DNA of 40,311 nucleotides. Origin: Prevotella sp. GTDB lineage: Bacteria > Bacteroidota > Bacteroidia > Bacteroidales > Bacteroidaceae. Below the pieces are notes generated by a model that saw only the letters and a program-made list of their open reading frames with translations, ran no database searches and was not told the DNA's origin. The stretch covers positions 1 through 40,311 of the forward strand of contig JAFZAE010000188.1 in NCBI GenBank assembly GCA_017548385.1. Direction: 5' to 3'. Positions within the stretch are counted from its first letter, which is position 1. Every line of letters begins with the position of its first letter. Position numbers and translations under genes: made by a program. This document shows positions 17,204-26,340 of this stretch, piece by piece.

Positions 17204-17856
17204 CCTCTGACGAGCAACTTGAAGATTATATCCTCAGCCACATCGACGCAGAAGGAGACTACCTTTACCGTCTCTACCGTGCTACCAATGTCCATCTATT
17301 GCGAGGACGAATGGCCAGTGGCCATCTACAAGGTCGTCTATTGCGCATGCTGGTACGCATGATCCGCCCCCGCAACATTTTGGAGGTGGGCACATTCAGC
17401 GGCTACAGCGCCATCAGCATGGCTGAGGGACTTGAGGAGGGTGGAAAAGTTTATACCTTTGAAATCAACGACGAACAGGAAGACTTCACACGTCCATGGA
17501 TTGAAGGCTCTGATGTGGCAGAAAAAATAGAATTTATCATCGGCGATGCCGTGACCGAAGCACCTCGCCTTGGTATTGTCTTCGACATGGCATTTATCGA
17601 CGGCGACAAACGTACCTACCTCGATGTCTATGAGATGGCATTACGGGTTGTCAGACCTGGCGGCTTCATCCTGGCCGACAACACTTTATGGGACAGGCAT
17701 GTGCTTGACCATGCCTACGACAACGACCCTCAGACACAAGGTATCGAGTCGTTTAACGACTATGTCGCTCACGACGACCGAGTAGAAAAAGTTATCCTCC
17801 CTCTCCGTGATGGTCTCACACTTATCAGAAAAAAGAGTGTCTATATCAAAAAATGA
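17200..17856 (+). CDS. SAM-dependent O-methyltransferase (CCoAOMT/YrrM-like)
   Basis: 218 residues. Class I methyltransferase fold with ILEVGTFSGYSAISMA as the SAM-binding motif, VYTFEIN as the acidic motif II, MAFIDGDKRTYLDVYEMA supplying the metal-binding Asp, and GGFILADNTLWDRHV. This is the catechol O-methyltransferase-like family (Pfam Methyltransf_3). Bacterial members methylate catechol or tRNA wobble hydroxyuridine (TrmR), and the sequence does not separate these. Its ATG overlaps the aroQ stop, so it is translationally coupled. metK, the source of its co-substrate, is close but transcribed separately. Confidence 0.88.
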   Translation: MTSDEQLEDYILSHIDAEGDYLYRLYRATNVHLLRGRMASGHLQGRLLRMLVRMIRPRNILEVGTFSGYSAISMAEGLEEGGKVYTFEINDEQEDFTRPWIEGSDVAEKIEFIIGDAVTEAPRLGIVFDMAFIDGDKRTYLDVYEMALRVVRPGGFILADNTLWDRHVLDHAYDNDPQTQGIESFNDYVAHDDRVEKVILPLRDGLTLIRKKSVYIKK

Positions 17857-17926
17857 TAATTCATACTCCTCTACCCCCATACTCCTAAGCTCCTATCCTA
17901 TAACTCCAGATAATAATCCTGAAAAT

Positions 17927-17957
17927 TTTCATTATTCAATTATTATTTCTAATTTTG
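17927..17957 (+). promoter_or_regulatory. Promoter of rbfA operon
   Basis: TAATTTTG at 17950-17957 with TTTC (17927-17930) 19 nt upstream. The 150-nt spacer before it begins with CT-rich low-complexity sequence (ACTCCT-type units, about 17868-17910). Confidence 0.65.
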
Positions 17958-18010
17958 CACCGCTTTTGCCAAAAGGCAGAAACAACAATAGACAAAACTT
18001 ATAATTTCAA

Positions 18011-18346
18011 ATGCAAGAAACAAGACAAAACCGCATTGCCCGGCTTCTGCAAAAAGAGTTGAGCATGATTTTCCAGTCGCAGACACGCATGATGCATGGG
18101 GTGATGGTGAGCGTGACACGCTGCCGTGTCTCCCCCGACCTCAGTGTGTGTACCGCCTATCTGAGTGTGTTCCCCTCAGAAAAAGGCGAGGAAATCATCA
18201 GCAACGTCAACTCCAACACGAAGACCATCCGTTATGAACTGGGCACCCGCGTGCGCCATCAATTGCGCATCATTCCTGAATTGCGCTTCTTCATCGACGA
18301 CTCGCTGGACTACATCGAACATATTGACGAACTGCTCAAGAAATAA
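18011..18346 (+). CDS. rbfA: Ribosome-binding factor A
   Basis: 111 residues with the RbfA KH-like fold: RQNRIARLLQKELSMIFQ at the start, VSVTRCRVSPDLSVCTAYLS in the middle, and IRYELGTRVRHQLRIIPEL towards the end, followed by the acidic DSLDYIEHIDELL. It binds 30S precursors and is needed for 16S rRNA 5'-end maturation. It is followed 12 nt later by the permease, the usual Bacteroidota pairing. Confidence 0.95.
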   Translation: MQETRQNRIARLLQKELSMIFQSQTRMMHGVMVSVTRCRVSPDLSVCTAYLSVFPSEKGEEIISNVNSNTKTIRYELGTRVRHQLRIIPELRFFIDDSLDYIEHIDELLKK

Positions 18347-18358
18347 GCTTTCGCTACG

Positions 18359-19597
18359 ATGAATTTTCCCTTTTACATAGCAAGGCGATACCTGTTCTCA
18401 AAAAAGAGCACCCATGCCATTAACCTCATCAGCGCCATCAGTGTGATTGGTGTGGCTGTGGCTACGATGGCATTGGTGGTCACGCTGAGCGTGTTTAATG
18501 GCTTCCACGACATGGTGGCATCGTTTTTCACCTCCTTCGACCCTCAATTGAAAGTTGTTCCCACAAAAGGAAAAACAGCTCCTGCCGATGACCCTATCCT
18601 CCAAGAAATCCGCAACCTCCCACAAGTGGGAGTTGCTACAGAAGTCGTGGAAGACCAGGCATATATTATCTTTCATGAACAACAAACTATTGTCCATATC
18701 AAGGGGGTCGACGACAACTATGATAAACTGACCAACATTAACGACATATTATATCCTGAGAATCATGAGCCAGTGAACCTACATTTGGCCAATCTCGACT
18801 TTGGTATACCTGGCATCGGTTTGTCGCAATCGATGGGGTTTGGCGCTTACTGGCCTGATTATCTTCAGGTCTATGCCCCCATTCGTGAGGGACAGCCCGA
18901 TTTATCAGACCCAGAGTCTTCATTCGTCAGAGACTCCTTGCTTTCCCCGGGTGTTGTCTTTGCTGTGAAACAGGCCAAATACGACCGCGACTACATGATT
19001 ACATCCATCGGTTTCGCCAGGCGTTTGTTCCAACAACAAGGTATGTTATCATCTCTTGAACTAAAACTCAAAGAGGGCAGCAATCTCAAGAATACCAAGA
19101 AAGCGATGCGCCAGATTGCAGGCGACAAATACGAAGTGCTCGACCGCTATGAGCAGCAGGCCGAGACATTTAGAATTATGAATATCGAGAAATTCATCGC
19201 CTATATCTTTTTGTCGTTTATTCTTGTCGTGGCCTGTTTTAATATCATCGGCTCACTTTCGATGCTTATCATCGACAAGAAAGAAGATGTGGCTACCCTG
19301 CGAAACCTTGGCGCCAACAATAAACAAATCTCTGGAATCTTTATGCTTGAAGGTCGTATGATCACCGTGGCAGGTGCAGTAATAGGCGTTTTGTTGGGAC
19401 TGTTGCTATGTTACCTGCAACAGACGTTTGGCCTTGTAAAATTAGGTGAAAGCGATGGTATGTTTGTTGTCAATGCCTATCCCGTCAGCGTACATTTCTG
19501 GGATATTGTCATAGTGTTTTTCACGGTAATTGCCGTGGGATGGTTGGCTGTATGGTATCCTGTCAGATATATGAGCAAAAGACTTTTGGGAGAATAA
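18359..19597 (+). CDS. ABC transporter permease, LolC/LolE type (FtsX family)
   Basis: 412 residues. One membrane helix at about 20-47 (NLISAISVIGVAVATMALVV) is followed by a large extracytoplasmic domain to about 270 and three further helices (about 275-300, 325-350, 375-400). This is the four-helix FtsX layout of lipoprotein-releasing permeases. The start MNFPFYIARRYLFSKKSTHA is typical of the family. It probably extracts lipoproteins from the inner membrane for outer-membrane sorting, with an ATPase (LolD) encoded elsewhere. Several lipoproteins in this window would be candidate cargo. Confidence 0.88.
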   Translation: MNFPFYIARRYLFSKKSTHAINLISAISVIGVAVATMALVVTLSVFNGFHDMVASFFTSFDPQLKVVPTKGKTAPADDPILQEIRNLPQVGVATEVVEDQAYIIFHEQQTIVHIKGVDDNYDKLTNINDILYPENHEPVNLHLANLDFGIPGIGLSQSMGFGAYWPDYLQVYAPIREGQPDLSDPESSFVRDSLLSPGVVFAVKQAKYDRDYMITSIGFARRLFQQQGMLSSLELKLKEGSNLKNTKKAMRQIAGDKYEVLDRYEQQAETFRIMNIEKFIAYIFLSFILVVACFNIIGSLSMLIIDKKEDVATLRNLGANNKQISGIFMLEGRMITVAGAVIGVLLGLLLCYLQQTFGLVKLGESDGMFVVNAYPVSVHFWDIVIVFFTVIAVGWLAVWYPVRYMSKRLLGE

Positions 19598-19628
19598 AAA
19601 TCCTTGATAGATGCTAAATGGCTATAGA

Positions 19629-19664
19629 ATCTATAGTTTTGTAGTAACTATTACATCTATAGAT
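19629..19664. terminator. Hairpin between convergent permease and murI
   Basis: ATCTATAG (19629-19636) pairs with CTATAGAT (19657-19664), and an inner TGTAGT/ATTACA stem allows one wobble. Three CTATAG units occur in 43 nt. T tracts are short, so it may act as a two-way transcription barrier or only be a repeat. The murI stop lies 2 nt beyond it. Confidence 0.5.
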
Positions 19665-19665
19665 A

Positions 19666-20508
19666 CTATAACCCTAAAGAAATTGTTTCGGCTTTAATTT
19701 GTTCGTGTAGGAAGATGCTGGCACTACCTTCAAATTTCTCAGCATTCTCGGTGGTATAGTAATGCACATTGCCATTTTTTGTGCATTTGGCTTCCATCTC
19801 AGGATGTTTCTCCAAATACAGACGCAGACTTTCGGCCACATATTCACCCTGAGGCACAATACGTACCCCAGGATTAATGTATTTCACAATCTTGGGCATC
19901 AATAAGGGATAATGTGTGCATCCCAAGATTACAGCATCGATAGCAGGGTCTTGCATCATCAGCTGGTCAATCCGCTTTTTCACAAAATAGTCGGCTCCAG
20001 GACTGTCCGCCTCATTGTATTCCACCAACAGCGTCCAAAAAGGACATGCCACTCCCGTCACATGGATATCCGGATAGAGCTTAGCTATTTCCATATTATA
20101 GCTTTCGCTCTTGATGGTACCCTCGGTGGCGAGGATTCCCACATGACGACTCTTGGTTAACTTTCCGATAACCTCGGCAGTAGGACGTATCACACCCAGA
20201 ATGCGGCGTTCAGGATCGAGTTGTGGCAGGTCATTTTGTTGAATTGTGCGCAAAGCTTTGGCCGATGCAGTATTACATCCCAATACTACTAAATGACATC
20301 CCATTTCAAACAGACGTGTCACAGCTTGCCGCGTAAATTCATAAACCACTTCGTACGATCGTGCACCATATGGAGCACGGGCATTGTCACCCAAATAGAT
20401 AAAATCATAGTGTGGCATCAACTGACGGATGCCATGAAGGATGGTAAGACCCCCATAACCTGAGTCGAACACCCCGATTGGTCCTGGTATACTGGGGAGT
20501 GTTTTCAT
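19666..20508 (-). CDS. murI: Glutamate racemase
   Basis: 280 residues. IGVFDSGYGGLTIL carries the proton-handling Asp region, YLGDNARAPYG follows, then the two catalytic cysteines in VVLGCNTASAKALR and VILGCTHYPLLMP. The enzyme converts L- to D-glutamate for peptidoglycan. The start overlaps the skp stop upstream (ATGA), making murI the last gene of the envelope run that begins beyond bamA. Confidence 0.97.
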   Translation of the reverse strand: MKTLPSIPGPIGVFDSGYGGLTILHGIRQLMPHYDFIYLGDNARAPYGARSYEVVYEFTRQAVTRLFEMGCHLVVLGCNTASAKALRTIQQNDLPQLDPERRILGVIRPTAEVIGKLTKSRHVGILATEGTIKSESYNMEIAKLYPDIHVTGVACPFWTLLVEYNEADSPGADYFVKKRIDQLMMQDPAIDAVILGCTHYPLLMPKIVKYINPGVRIVPQGEYVAESLRLYLEKHPEMEAKCTKNGNVHYYTTENAEKFEGSASIFLHEQIKAETISLGL

Positions 20509-21008
20509 TTTAGTGCCGCTGCAACTTTTAATGTCACATCCTCACCCATCTCTGGATCTATATAGGGACAAGCGTCACCATCGGTGTTGAGGATGAACGC
20601 ATAGCCACCCTCTGCACCTACTCTCTGGATAGCTTGCCTTAATTTCTCTCTCAAAGGAGCCATAGCTTCCACCTCTGCTTGTTGTAGCAGTTTCTCAGAC
20701 TCTGCCTTAAAAGCTACATTACGTGTAAGCATCTCCTGAAGTTCGGTCTGGCGTTTCTGCAAGATGGTAGGTGCGAAATCACGCTGCCCGTCGAGGAATT
20801 CTTCATACTTACGGTTGAAATCCTCCTCCACACACTTCATCTCAGCATCAAACTTTGAGCGCAGGTCAGCCATATTCTCCTGGGTCATGGTGTATTCCGG
20901 CAGTGAGCGTAACGCCTGGTCGTAACTCAGATAGCCAAATTTCACCTGTGCCTGTATCATCAAGGGAAACAGGAGTGTGAAAAAAAGTATGAAAATTTTA
21001 TTCCTCAT
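20505..21008 (-). CDS. OmpH/Skp-family periplasmic chaperone, copy 1
   Basis: 167 residues. Signal peptide 1-20 ending IQA with Gln21 next (VKFGYLSYDQAL follows). The rest is mostly helical and charged, as in the jellyfish-shaped Skp trimer whose arms hold unfolded outer-membrane proteins. It has a long central coiled-coil stretch (about 45-120) and a closing strand with GGYAFILNTDGDACPYID. This is the third paralogue in the order of transcription, 62 nt after the second, overlapping murI by 4 nt. Confidence 0.88.
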   Translation of the reverse strand: MRNKIFILFFTLLFPLMIQAQVKFGYLSYDQALRSLPEYTMTQENMADLRSKFDAEMKCVEEDFNRKYEEFLDGQRDFAPTILQKRQTELQEMLTRNVAFKAESEKLLQQAEVEAMAPLREKLRQAIQRVGAEGGYAFILNTDGDACPYIDPEMGEDVTLKVAAALK

Positions 21009-21070
21009 AACTCCATAAATTTACAAAAGGCAGACACAATGGCCTGCCCTTTTTAAAAAATAAGTGATAA

Positions 21071-21568
21071 TTACTTCATCTTGGCAAGTTGGGCCTTCAC
21101 ATCAGCTGTGACATCCTTGCTAAGTGCCTCATTGATATAGAGCACGCTACCCACCTCCATGATATAAACATATCCACCTGTTTTGGCAACTGTCTCAATA
21201 GCAGTCCTTACCTTATTAATAATAGGTTGGAGCTTGTCCTGCTGAGCTTTCTGCAAATCCTGCTGGTTTTGCTGATATTGCTGCTGAATACGTGTATACA
21301 TATCATTGAGGCTCTGCTCTGTCTCTTTCTGCTTGGTCTCATTCATAGTGCTCTTGTTCTTGTCATACTCCTCGGCCTTGCGCTGCAATTCAGCCTGAGA
21401 AGCCTGCAAGTCGTTGTCGTATTGTTTGGCAAGAGCCTCAAGTTCGCCATTCACACGGCTAACTTCGGGAAGCGATTGCATAATCGCCTGAGTATCCACA
21501 TGTCCAAATTTCTGTGCAAAAGTAGCCACAGGAACGAACATCATCAAGATAAAAAATAGTTTTTTCAT
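21071..21568 (-). CDS. OmpH/Skp-family periplasmic chaperone, copy 2
   Basis: 165 residues from the ATG at 21568. The open frame extends to 21676, but that stretch contains the promoter. Signal peptide ends ATFA with Gln next (KFGHVDTQAIMQSLPE). The body is a Gln/Lys/Glu-rich coiled coil (roughly 45-130) and the final part reads GGYVYIMEVGSVLYIN. It has its own strong promoter, so it and murI can be expressed apart from bamA. Confidence 0.92.
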   Translation of the reverse strand: MKKLFFILMMFVPVATFAQKFGHVDTQAIMQSLPEVSRVNGELEALAKQYDNDLQASQAELQRKAEEYDKNKSTMNETKQKETEQSLNDMYTRIQQQYQQNQQDLQKAQQDKLQPIINKVRTAIETVAKTGGYVYIMEVGSVLYINEALSKDVTADVKAQLAKMK

Positions 21569-21623
21569 TTCTACGTTTCTGTTTATTTGTAAATAATTTA
21601 CTGATTTCAAATCAATCCGTCTG

Positions 21624-21654
21624 CAAAGATAATGCAAGCCGAGCGGAATGCAAA
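21624..21654 (-). promoter_or_regulatory. Promoter of the skp-skp-murI segment
   Basis: Minus strand TTTG (21651-21654), 19-nt spacer, TATCTTTG (21624-21631): full consensus inside the dispersed repeat also seen before tRNA-Arg. The leader to the ATG at 21568 is about 50 nt. Confidence 0.87.
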
Positions 21655-21678
21655 ATAAATTAGGATTTATTATCATTT
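21624..21678 (-). repeat. Third copy of the promoter-bearing repeat
   Basis: On the minus strand the unit reads ATAATAAATCC, then AATTTATTTTGCATT, then CCGCTCGGCTTGCATTATC. It matches the copies at 460-589 almost base for base, including the promoter spacer, although the downstream genes are unrelated. Confidence 0.85.
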
Positions 21679-21731
21679 CCGAGGAATACTAGGGATTCTA
21701 GAATTCCTAAAAAAATTAGATGGCCTATGAA

Positions 21732-22250
21732 TTATGGCTTTGAATATCCCAGCTTTTCAAGTACCTCGTTGCTAATGTCAATCTTTGGTGAGCCAAAGAT
21801 AATGCCACCATTTCCAGAACGGTCGAGCACCAGGGAATAGCCTCTAAGTTCAGAGATATCTTTGACAGCATTGTATATTTCCTCCTGTATAGGAGCCATA
21901 AGGCTCTCACGTTTTTTAAAGAGTTCTCCCTCTGGTCCAAAGTATTTCTTCCGGAGTTCGCTTGCTTGCTTCTCCTTGTTCATAATGTCCTCTTGACGTT
22001 TCTTTTTCTGCTCTTCAGAGAGGAATACCACTTCGTTCTGGTAGTTTTTATACATGGTAGCAGCCTCTGTATTGAGAGCTTCCACCTCTGCCTGCCATTT
22101 TTTAGACACCTGGTTGAGTTGTTCGTTGGCCCGTTCGTATGCCGGAACATTCTTCAAGATGTATTCCATGTCAATTAGCGCGAATTTCTGTGCGCTTGCC
22201 GTTGTCAGTGCCATCAGCACCATCAGGCTTGTCATCATCAGTTTTTTCAT
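21732..22250 (-). CDS. OmpH/Skp-family periplasmic chaperone, copy 3
   Basis: 172 residues. Signal peptide ends TASA with Gln next (KFALIDMEYILKNVPAYE). The helical arms are longest here (about 40-135, with SEEQKKKRQEDIMNKEKQA) and the end reads LRGYSLVLDRSGNGGIIFGS. It is the first skp after bamA, 36 nt downstream, as in the classic bamA-skp order of many bacteria. The terminal half differs enough from the other two copies to suggest different clients rather than recent duplication. Confidence 0.92.
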   Translation of the reverse strand: MKKLMMTSLMVLMALTTASAQKFALIDMEYILKNVPAYERANEQLNQVSKKWQAEVEALNTEAATMYKNYQNEVVFLSEEQKKKRQEDIMNKEKQASELRKKYFGPEGELFKKRESLMAPIQEEIYNAVKDISELRGYSLVLDRSGNGGIIFGSPKIDISNEVLEKLGYSKP

Positions 22251-22286
22251 GTCTTTGTTGTTTTTATTTTTAGTAACTATAGGTGT

Positions 22287-24917
22287 TTAGAACTCTTGTC
22301 CGAGGATGAAATGGAAGTTGGAGCCACCCTTATTGCCCCATACTTTGTCGAAACCGTAAGCCCAGTCGATACCCATCAGACCGACCATAGGCAGGAAGAT
22401 ACGTACACCAGCACCTGCTGAACGTTTCATGTCAAATGGATTGAAATCGCGAGTATCTGTCCATGCATTACCCGCCTCCAGGAATCCCAGTCCATAGATG
22501 GTGGTATTACCCAGCATAAATGGATAGCGCAATTCTAGAGACAATCTATCGTAGGCATAACCAGGGGCTCCCGATGGTGTGAGCGAACCATTGTCATAAC
22601 CACGCAGTCCGATGGTTTCCTCTGCATAGCCAGTGGAATATCCGCTCATACCGTCACCACCCATGTAGTAAGTCTCGAAAGGCGACTTCTTATATTTGTT
22701 ATAGTAACCTAAAAGTCCCAATTCAACCCTTGTCATGAGCACGAGGCATTTTGTTCCTCCTGTAAGTGCAGTATAGGTCTTCGATTTGAATTTCCATTTA
22801 TGATATTCCACCCATCGGTATTTCTCCTGCTGTTCTTGGGTATATGTTGCCGACCTATAATCTGTAGCCAGATGTTCGAAGTCTTTGTTTTCCCATTTCG
22901 ACCATGGTGGTGTAACAGATAGTGAGAGGGTAAATTCTGAACCTCTACGTGGGAAGAGTTGGTTGTCGGTTGAGATACGGTTGAGAGCAACATTGAAATT
23001 GAGATTGTTGGAGTTACCCGAAGTAATCAGGAAGTATCTCCAGTTTTTCAGCATATACCGAGTATAGGCAATTGATGCTGAAAGGGTGAAATAATCGTCT
23101 GGCCAGCGCAGTCGCTTACCCCATCCAAGTGATGCACCAATCAGTTTCACATACTTGTCGGGATCGTAGTAACTCTCATAGTTGGTGTAATAGTTGCTGC
23201 CATATCCGCCATAGAGGTAATTGTAGTAGTTGTATCTGTAGGCGGTGTTATAATAGTTGCTATTGATATCTGTCTGCTTTGAATAATAGACACCGACGCT
23301 GAACTGTATGGGTCGTTTGCTTCCGAACCAGTCTGTGGAATACGAAAGGTTGTAGGATTGGTAATAAGTACCATTGGTCTGTGCTCCGAGCGAGAACACC
23401 TCACCATCGCCAATAGGCATAATGCCACGGTGCTCTTTGTTCTTGTTAAACAGGTTACGCATGGAGAAATTGTTCAGTTTCAGACCAACACGTCCAATAA
23501 CACCTGTCTGTCCCCATCCGAGTGAAAATTCTATTTGGTCGTTGGACTTTTGTTCCAGTTTCCAGTTGATATCCACAGACCCATCCTCATAATTTGGTTT
23601 CACGTCGGGTTCCACCTTTTCTGGGTCGAAATGCCCCATCGATGCCAACTCACGTGCAGAACGCATCAGTGCGTCTTTAGAGAAGAGGTCACCCGGCTTT
23701 GTGCGCAACTCACGGCGTACGACATTTTCATAGAGTCGTGTGTTTCCGATGATACGGACATGGTTGATACGTGCCTGCTGTCCCTCGCTGATGCGCATCT
23801 CCAAGTCGATGGAGTCGCCCACGATATTCACCTCTGTTGGCTGTAACTGGTAGAAAAGATAGCCATTGTTCCAATAGTTGTTTCCTACGGCGTCATCATC
23901 CTCTGTAAGGCGTTTGTTCATCAGTTTCTGGTTATATACATCACCCTTCTCCATACCCAGCACACGGCTCAGGTAATCGGTGGGATAAACGGTATTACCC
24001 ACCCAGTTGATGTTACGGATATAGTATCTGCGACCCTCATCCACCTTAATATATATATTAACATGCTTGTCGTCGTAGTTCCATACACTATCTTCGATAA
24101 TGGCAGCGTCGCGATAGCCATATTCATTATATTTCTCTATGAGGTGCTGTTTGTCTTCTTTCCATCGTTCAGGTGTGTATTTTTTCGACTTAAAGAAATT
24201 GGAGAATTTTCCTGCCTCATGTATTTTGCTGAAGGCACCTTTGGTGAACATCTTTCCCTTGATTTTACCTTCGGTGAGTTTTTCATTTCCGTCGATGATA
24301 ATCTCGTGCACCTTCATTTTCTCTTTTTTGTCTACTTCGACATCAAGAATTACCTGATTTTTATTGGCCACATCGTCACGCTGACGGATATTGATTTCGG
24401 CATTTTTGTAACCTTTGTCATCAAAATATTTCTTGGCCAGAATTTTGGCACGGTCGAGAATGTTGGGTGTCACCTGACCTCCCTTGATGATACCGAGTTT
24501 TGCCTCCATATCGTCACGCTCCGACTTTTTCAGTCCAATATAATTGATAGTCGACACACGGGGTCTTACATCGAGGTCGATATACAGATAAACTTTGTCG
24601 CCCACAATAGAGTCGGCCGAAATAGCCACCTTTGAGAAGAGTCCATGCCTCCAATAGCGTTTGACAGCCTCGGTCACCTCGTTTCCTGGCAACGAGATCT
24701 CCTGTCCTACAGTAAGTCCTGATACGCCTATCAACACAAAATCCTCGTATCCTGAGATTTCGGAGACAGTGATACCGCCGATGGTCAGCGACCGTGGTAC
24801 ACCAGAATATGTGATGTCAGGATTGACAATGATTTCCTGTGCCCTTGTCTGCAGACCACACAGTATGATGGCCATCAGCGTAAGATATTTTCTTATCTTG
24901 TTCATTCTTATCATCAT
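22287..24917 (-). CDS. bamA: Outer-membrane assembly factor BamA
   Basis: 876 residues. Signal peptide to about residue 26 (LQTRA, then Gln). POTRA repeats follow to about 440 (for example VHEIIIDGNEKLTEGKIK, IRNINWVGNTVYPTDYLSR, INHVRIIGNTRLYENVVRRE). The C-terminal 16-stranded barrel includes a loop-6-type ETIGLRGYDNGSL, YGLGFLEAGNAW, and a terminal strand ending in Phe (FHFILGQEF). BamA folds and inserts outer-membrane barrels. A Tyr/Asn-rich stretch (36 residues, 15 of them Tyr, encoded by 23151-23258) is in the barrel and probably an outer loop. ATGs at 24917, 24914 and 24905 are all possible starts. It is 17 nt after uppS. Confidence 0.96.
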   Translation of the reverse strand: MMIRMNKIRKYLTLMAIILCGLQTRAQEIIVNPDITYSGVPRSLTIGGITVSEISGYEDFVLIGVSGLTVGQEISLPGNEVTEAVKRYWRHGLFSKVAISADSIVGDKVYLYIDLDVRPRVSTINYIGLKKSERDDMEAKLGIIKGGQVTPNILDRAKILAKKYFDDKGYKNAEINIRQRDDVANKNQVILDVEVDKKEKMKVHEIIIDGNEKLTEGKIKGKMFTKGAFSKIHEAGKFSNFFKSKKYTPERWKEDKQHLIEKYNEYGYRDAAIIEDSVWNYDDKHVNIYIKVDEGRRYYIRNINWVGNTVYPTDYLSRVLGMEKGDVYNQKLMNKRLTEDDDAVGNNYWNNGYLFYQLQPTEVNIVGDSIDLEMRISEGQQARINHVRIIGNTRLYENVVRRELRTKPGDLFSKDALMRSARELASMGHFDPEKVEPDVKPNYEDGSVDINWKLEQKSNDQIEFSLGWGQTGVIGRVGLKLNNFSMRNLFNKNKEHRGIMPIGDGEVFSLGAQTNGTYYQSYNLSYSTDWFGSKRPIQFSVGVYYSKQTDINSNYYNTAYRYNYYNYLYGGYGSNYYTNYESYYDPDKYVKLIGASLGWGKRLRWPDDYFTLSASIAYTRYMLKNWRYFLITSGNSNNLNFNVALNRISTDNQLFPRRGSEFTLSLSVTPPWSKWENKDFEHLATDYRSATYTQEQQEKYRWVEYHKWKFKSKTYTALTGGTKCLVLMTRVELGLLGYYNKYKKSPFETYYMGGDGMSGYSTGYAEETIGLRGYDNGSLTPSGAPGYAYDRLSLELRYPFMLGNTTIYGLGFLEAGNAWTDTRDFNPFDMKRSAGAGVRIFLPMVGLMGIDWAYGFDKVWGNKGGSNFHFILGQEF

Positions 24918-24934
24918 GAAAATTGAACATTTAC

Positions 24935-25663
24935 TTATTTTTCCACCTGTGCCTCGGTTTTTCCGAAACGTCTCTGGCGGCTCTGATACACCTCAATGGC
25001 CTTGTGTAGGTCTTCCTCCATAAAATCGGGCCAGTATGTATCGCAGAAATATAACTCTGAATAGGCTATTTGCCACAACAGGTAATTGGAAATTCTCACC
25101 TCCGCACCTGTGCGTATAAGCAGTTCTGGGTCGGGCATAAAATTTGTGGTGAGCCTACTTGAGATCAGTGCCTCATCGATATCTTCGGCTTTCAGTTTCC
25201 CGTCTCTGACGTCCTCGGCAATCATCCTTGCGGCACGTGTAATTTCCCATCTGGAGGAATAGCTCAATGCTACCACCATCTGCATCGTGGTGTTGCCTGC
25301 TGTATGATCCATGGTCTCCTGTAGTTTTTGCTGTACATCTTTCGGCAGGCGTTCCATCTCGCCAATCACCCTGAAACGGACATTGTTTTTCATAAAAATC
25401 TCGTCCTCTAATGATGACAACACCAGACTCATCAGCGAGGCAATCTCATCCATGGGACGGCTCCAATTCTCTGTGGAAAAAGTGTAGAGTGTGAGATATT
25501 TCACTCCGAGGCGCGTACACTCAGAAGTAATCCTTCTCACGGCATCCACACCAGCCTGATGTCCGTAACTTCGGGGCTTTCCCTGTTCCAATGCCCAGCG
25601 TCCATTGCCATCCATGATAATGGCAATGTGCTGAGGTATTCTATTCATATCCAGTTTATTCAT
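24935..25663 (-). CDS. uppS: Undecaprenyl diphosphate synthase
   Basis: 242 residues, cis-prenyltransferase fold. [17 protein letters not shown] holds the catalytic Asp and phosphate-binding Arg, [15 protein letters not shown] is the second signature, and [18 protein letters not shown] is the third, where the family more often has Gly-Glu-Gln instead of Ala-Glu-Val. It makes the C55 lipid carrier for wall polymers. It overlaps the upstream barrel gene by 8 nt and leads into bamA, a conserved Bacteroidota order. Confidence 0.97.
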   Translation of the reverse strand: MNKLDMNRIPQHIAIIMDGNGRWALEQGKPRSYGHQAGVDAVRRITSECTRLGVKYLTLYTFSTENWSRPMDEIASLMSLVLSSLEDEIFMKNNVRFRVIGEMERLPKDVQQKLQETMDHTAGNTTMQMVVALSYSSRWEITRAARMIAEDVRDGKLKAEDIDEALISSRLTTNFMPDPELLIRTGAEVRISNYLLWQIAYSELYFCDTYWPDFMEEDLHKAIEVYQSRQRRFGKTEAQVEK

Positions 25664-26339
25664 CTTCGTTGTGACAAGTTCTACATTTGGCCATGAAACT
25701 GTAAGTGAGTGTCACCCGTAGCGCTGAGTAGCAATCAGTGTTCTTAAATGCTCCACTGCTCTTGATGCCGTATGGGTCAGGACTTCCATCCAATTTATCA
25801 CTCAATGTAAAATGGATACCCCACTCCACACCGAGGTTCATACGATCTGCTACTTTGTATTTCACACCAAAGCCTATGGGAAGACATGCAGTAAACACAT
25901 TGTCATTGTTTGTTTTTACAAATACTGTTCCCAGTCCACCAAAGACAAACGGTGTGAGCCGTTTTGCACCACGATATTCACGACCGGTGCCATAAGGCCA
26001 AAAATTATATTCATAGGTGGCACATAAGTCCACCAACATATTGCTGAAGGTATAAGGTTTCTCATTCAATCCCGGATAATATGTCTCCACGTCTGCCGAG
26101 GAACCTTTCATTTTGCCTAATCCCAGGTTGAGCCTAAACCCATGATAGGGATTAATATTTCGCCGGAAGAGTACAGAAGCTGTTGGCTGCAGGTCATGCA
26201 AGATGTTCCCATTATAGTCACCCTCGTACGACATCAAACCTAGTCCTCCTCCAACTTCCATTAGATACTCCACATCACCCTGTGCCCGCATGCAGACTGC
26301 GGACAGTAGAATCAGGATGGTACAAAGTATTCTTTTCAT
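25656..26339 (-). CDS. Outer-membrane beta-barrel protein (porin-family-like)
   Basis: 227 residues from the ATG at 26339. The frame extends upstream only into the preceding gene. Signal peptide ends VCMRA, then Gln. The mature protein has alternating strands with glycine turns ([70 protein letters not shown]), consistent with an eight-stranded barrel. The C-terminus continues past the last strand with a short Cys/His tail ([10 protein letters not shown]) that overlaps the uppS start. It resembles the DUF6089-type proteins found beside uppS/bamA in Bacteroidota. A role in assembly is plausible but unproven. Confidence 0.82.
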   Translation of the reverse strand: MKRILCTILILLSAVCMRAQGDVEYLMEVGGGLGLMSYEGDYNGNILHDLQPTASVLFRRNINPYHGFRLNLGLGKMKGSSADVETYYPGLNEKPYTFSNMLVDLCATYEYNFWPYGTGREYRGAKRLTPFVFGGLGTVFVKTNNDNVFTACLPIGFGVKYKVADRMNLGVEWGIHFTLSDKLDGSPDPYGIKSSGAFKNTDCYSALRVTLTYSFMAKCRTCHNEDE

Positions 26340-26340
26340 A

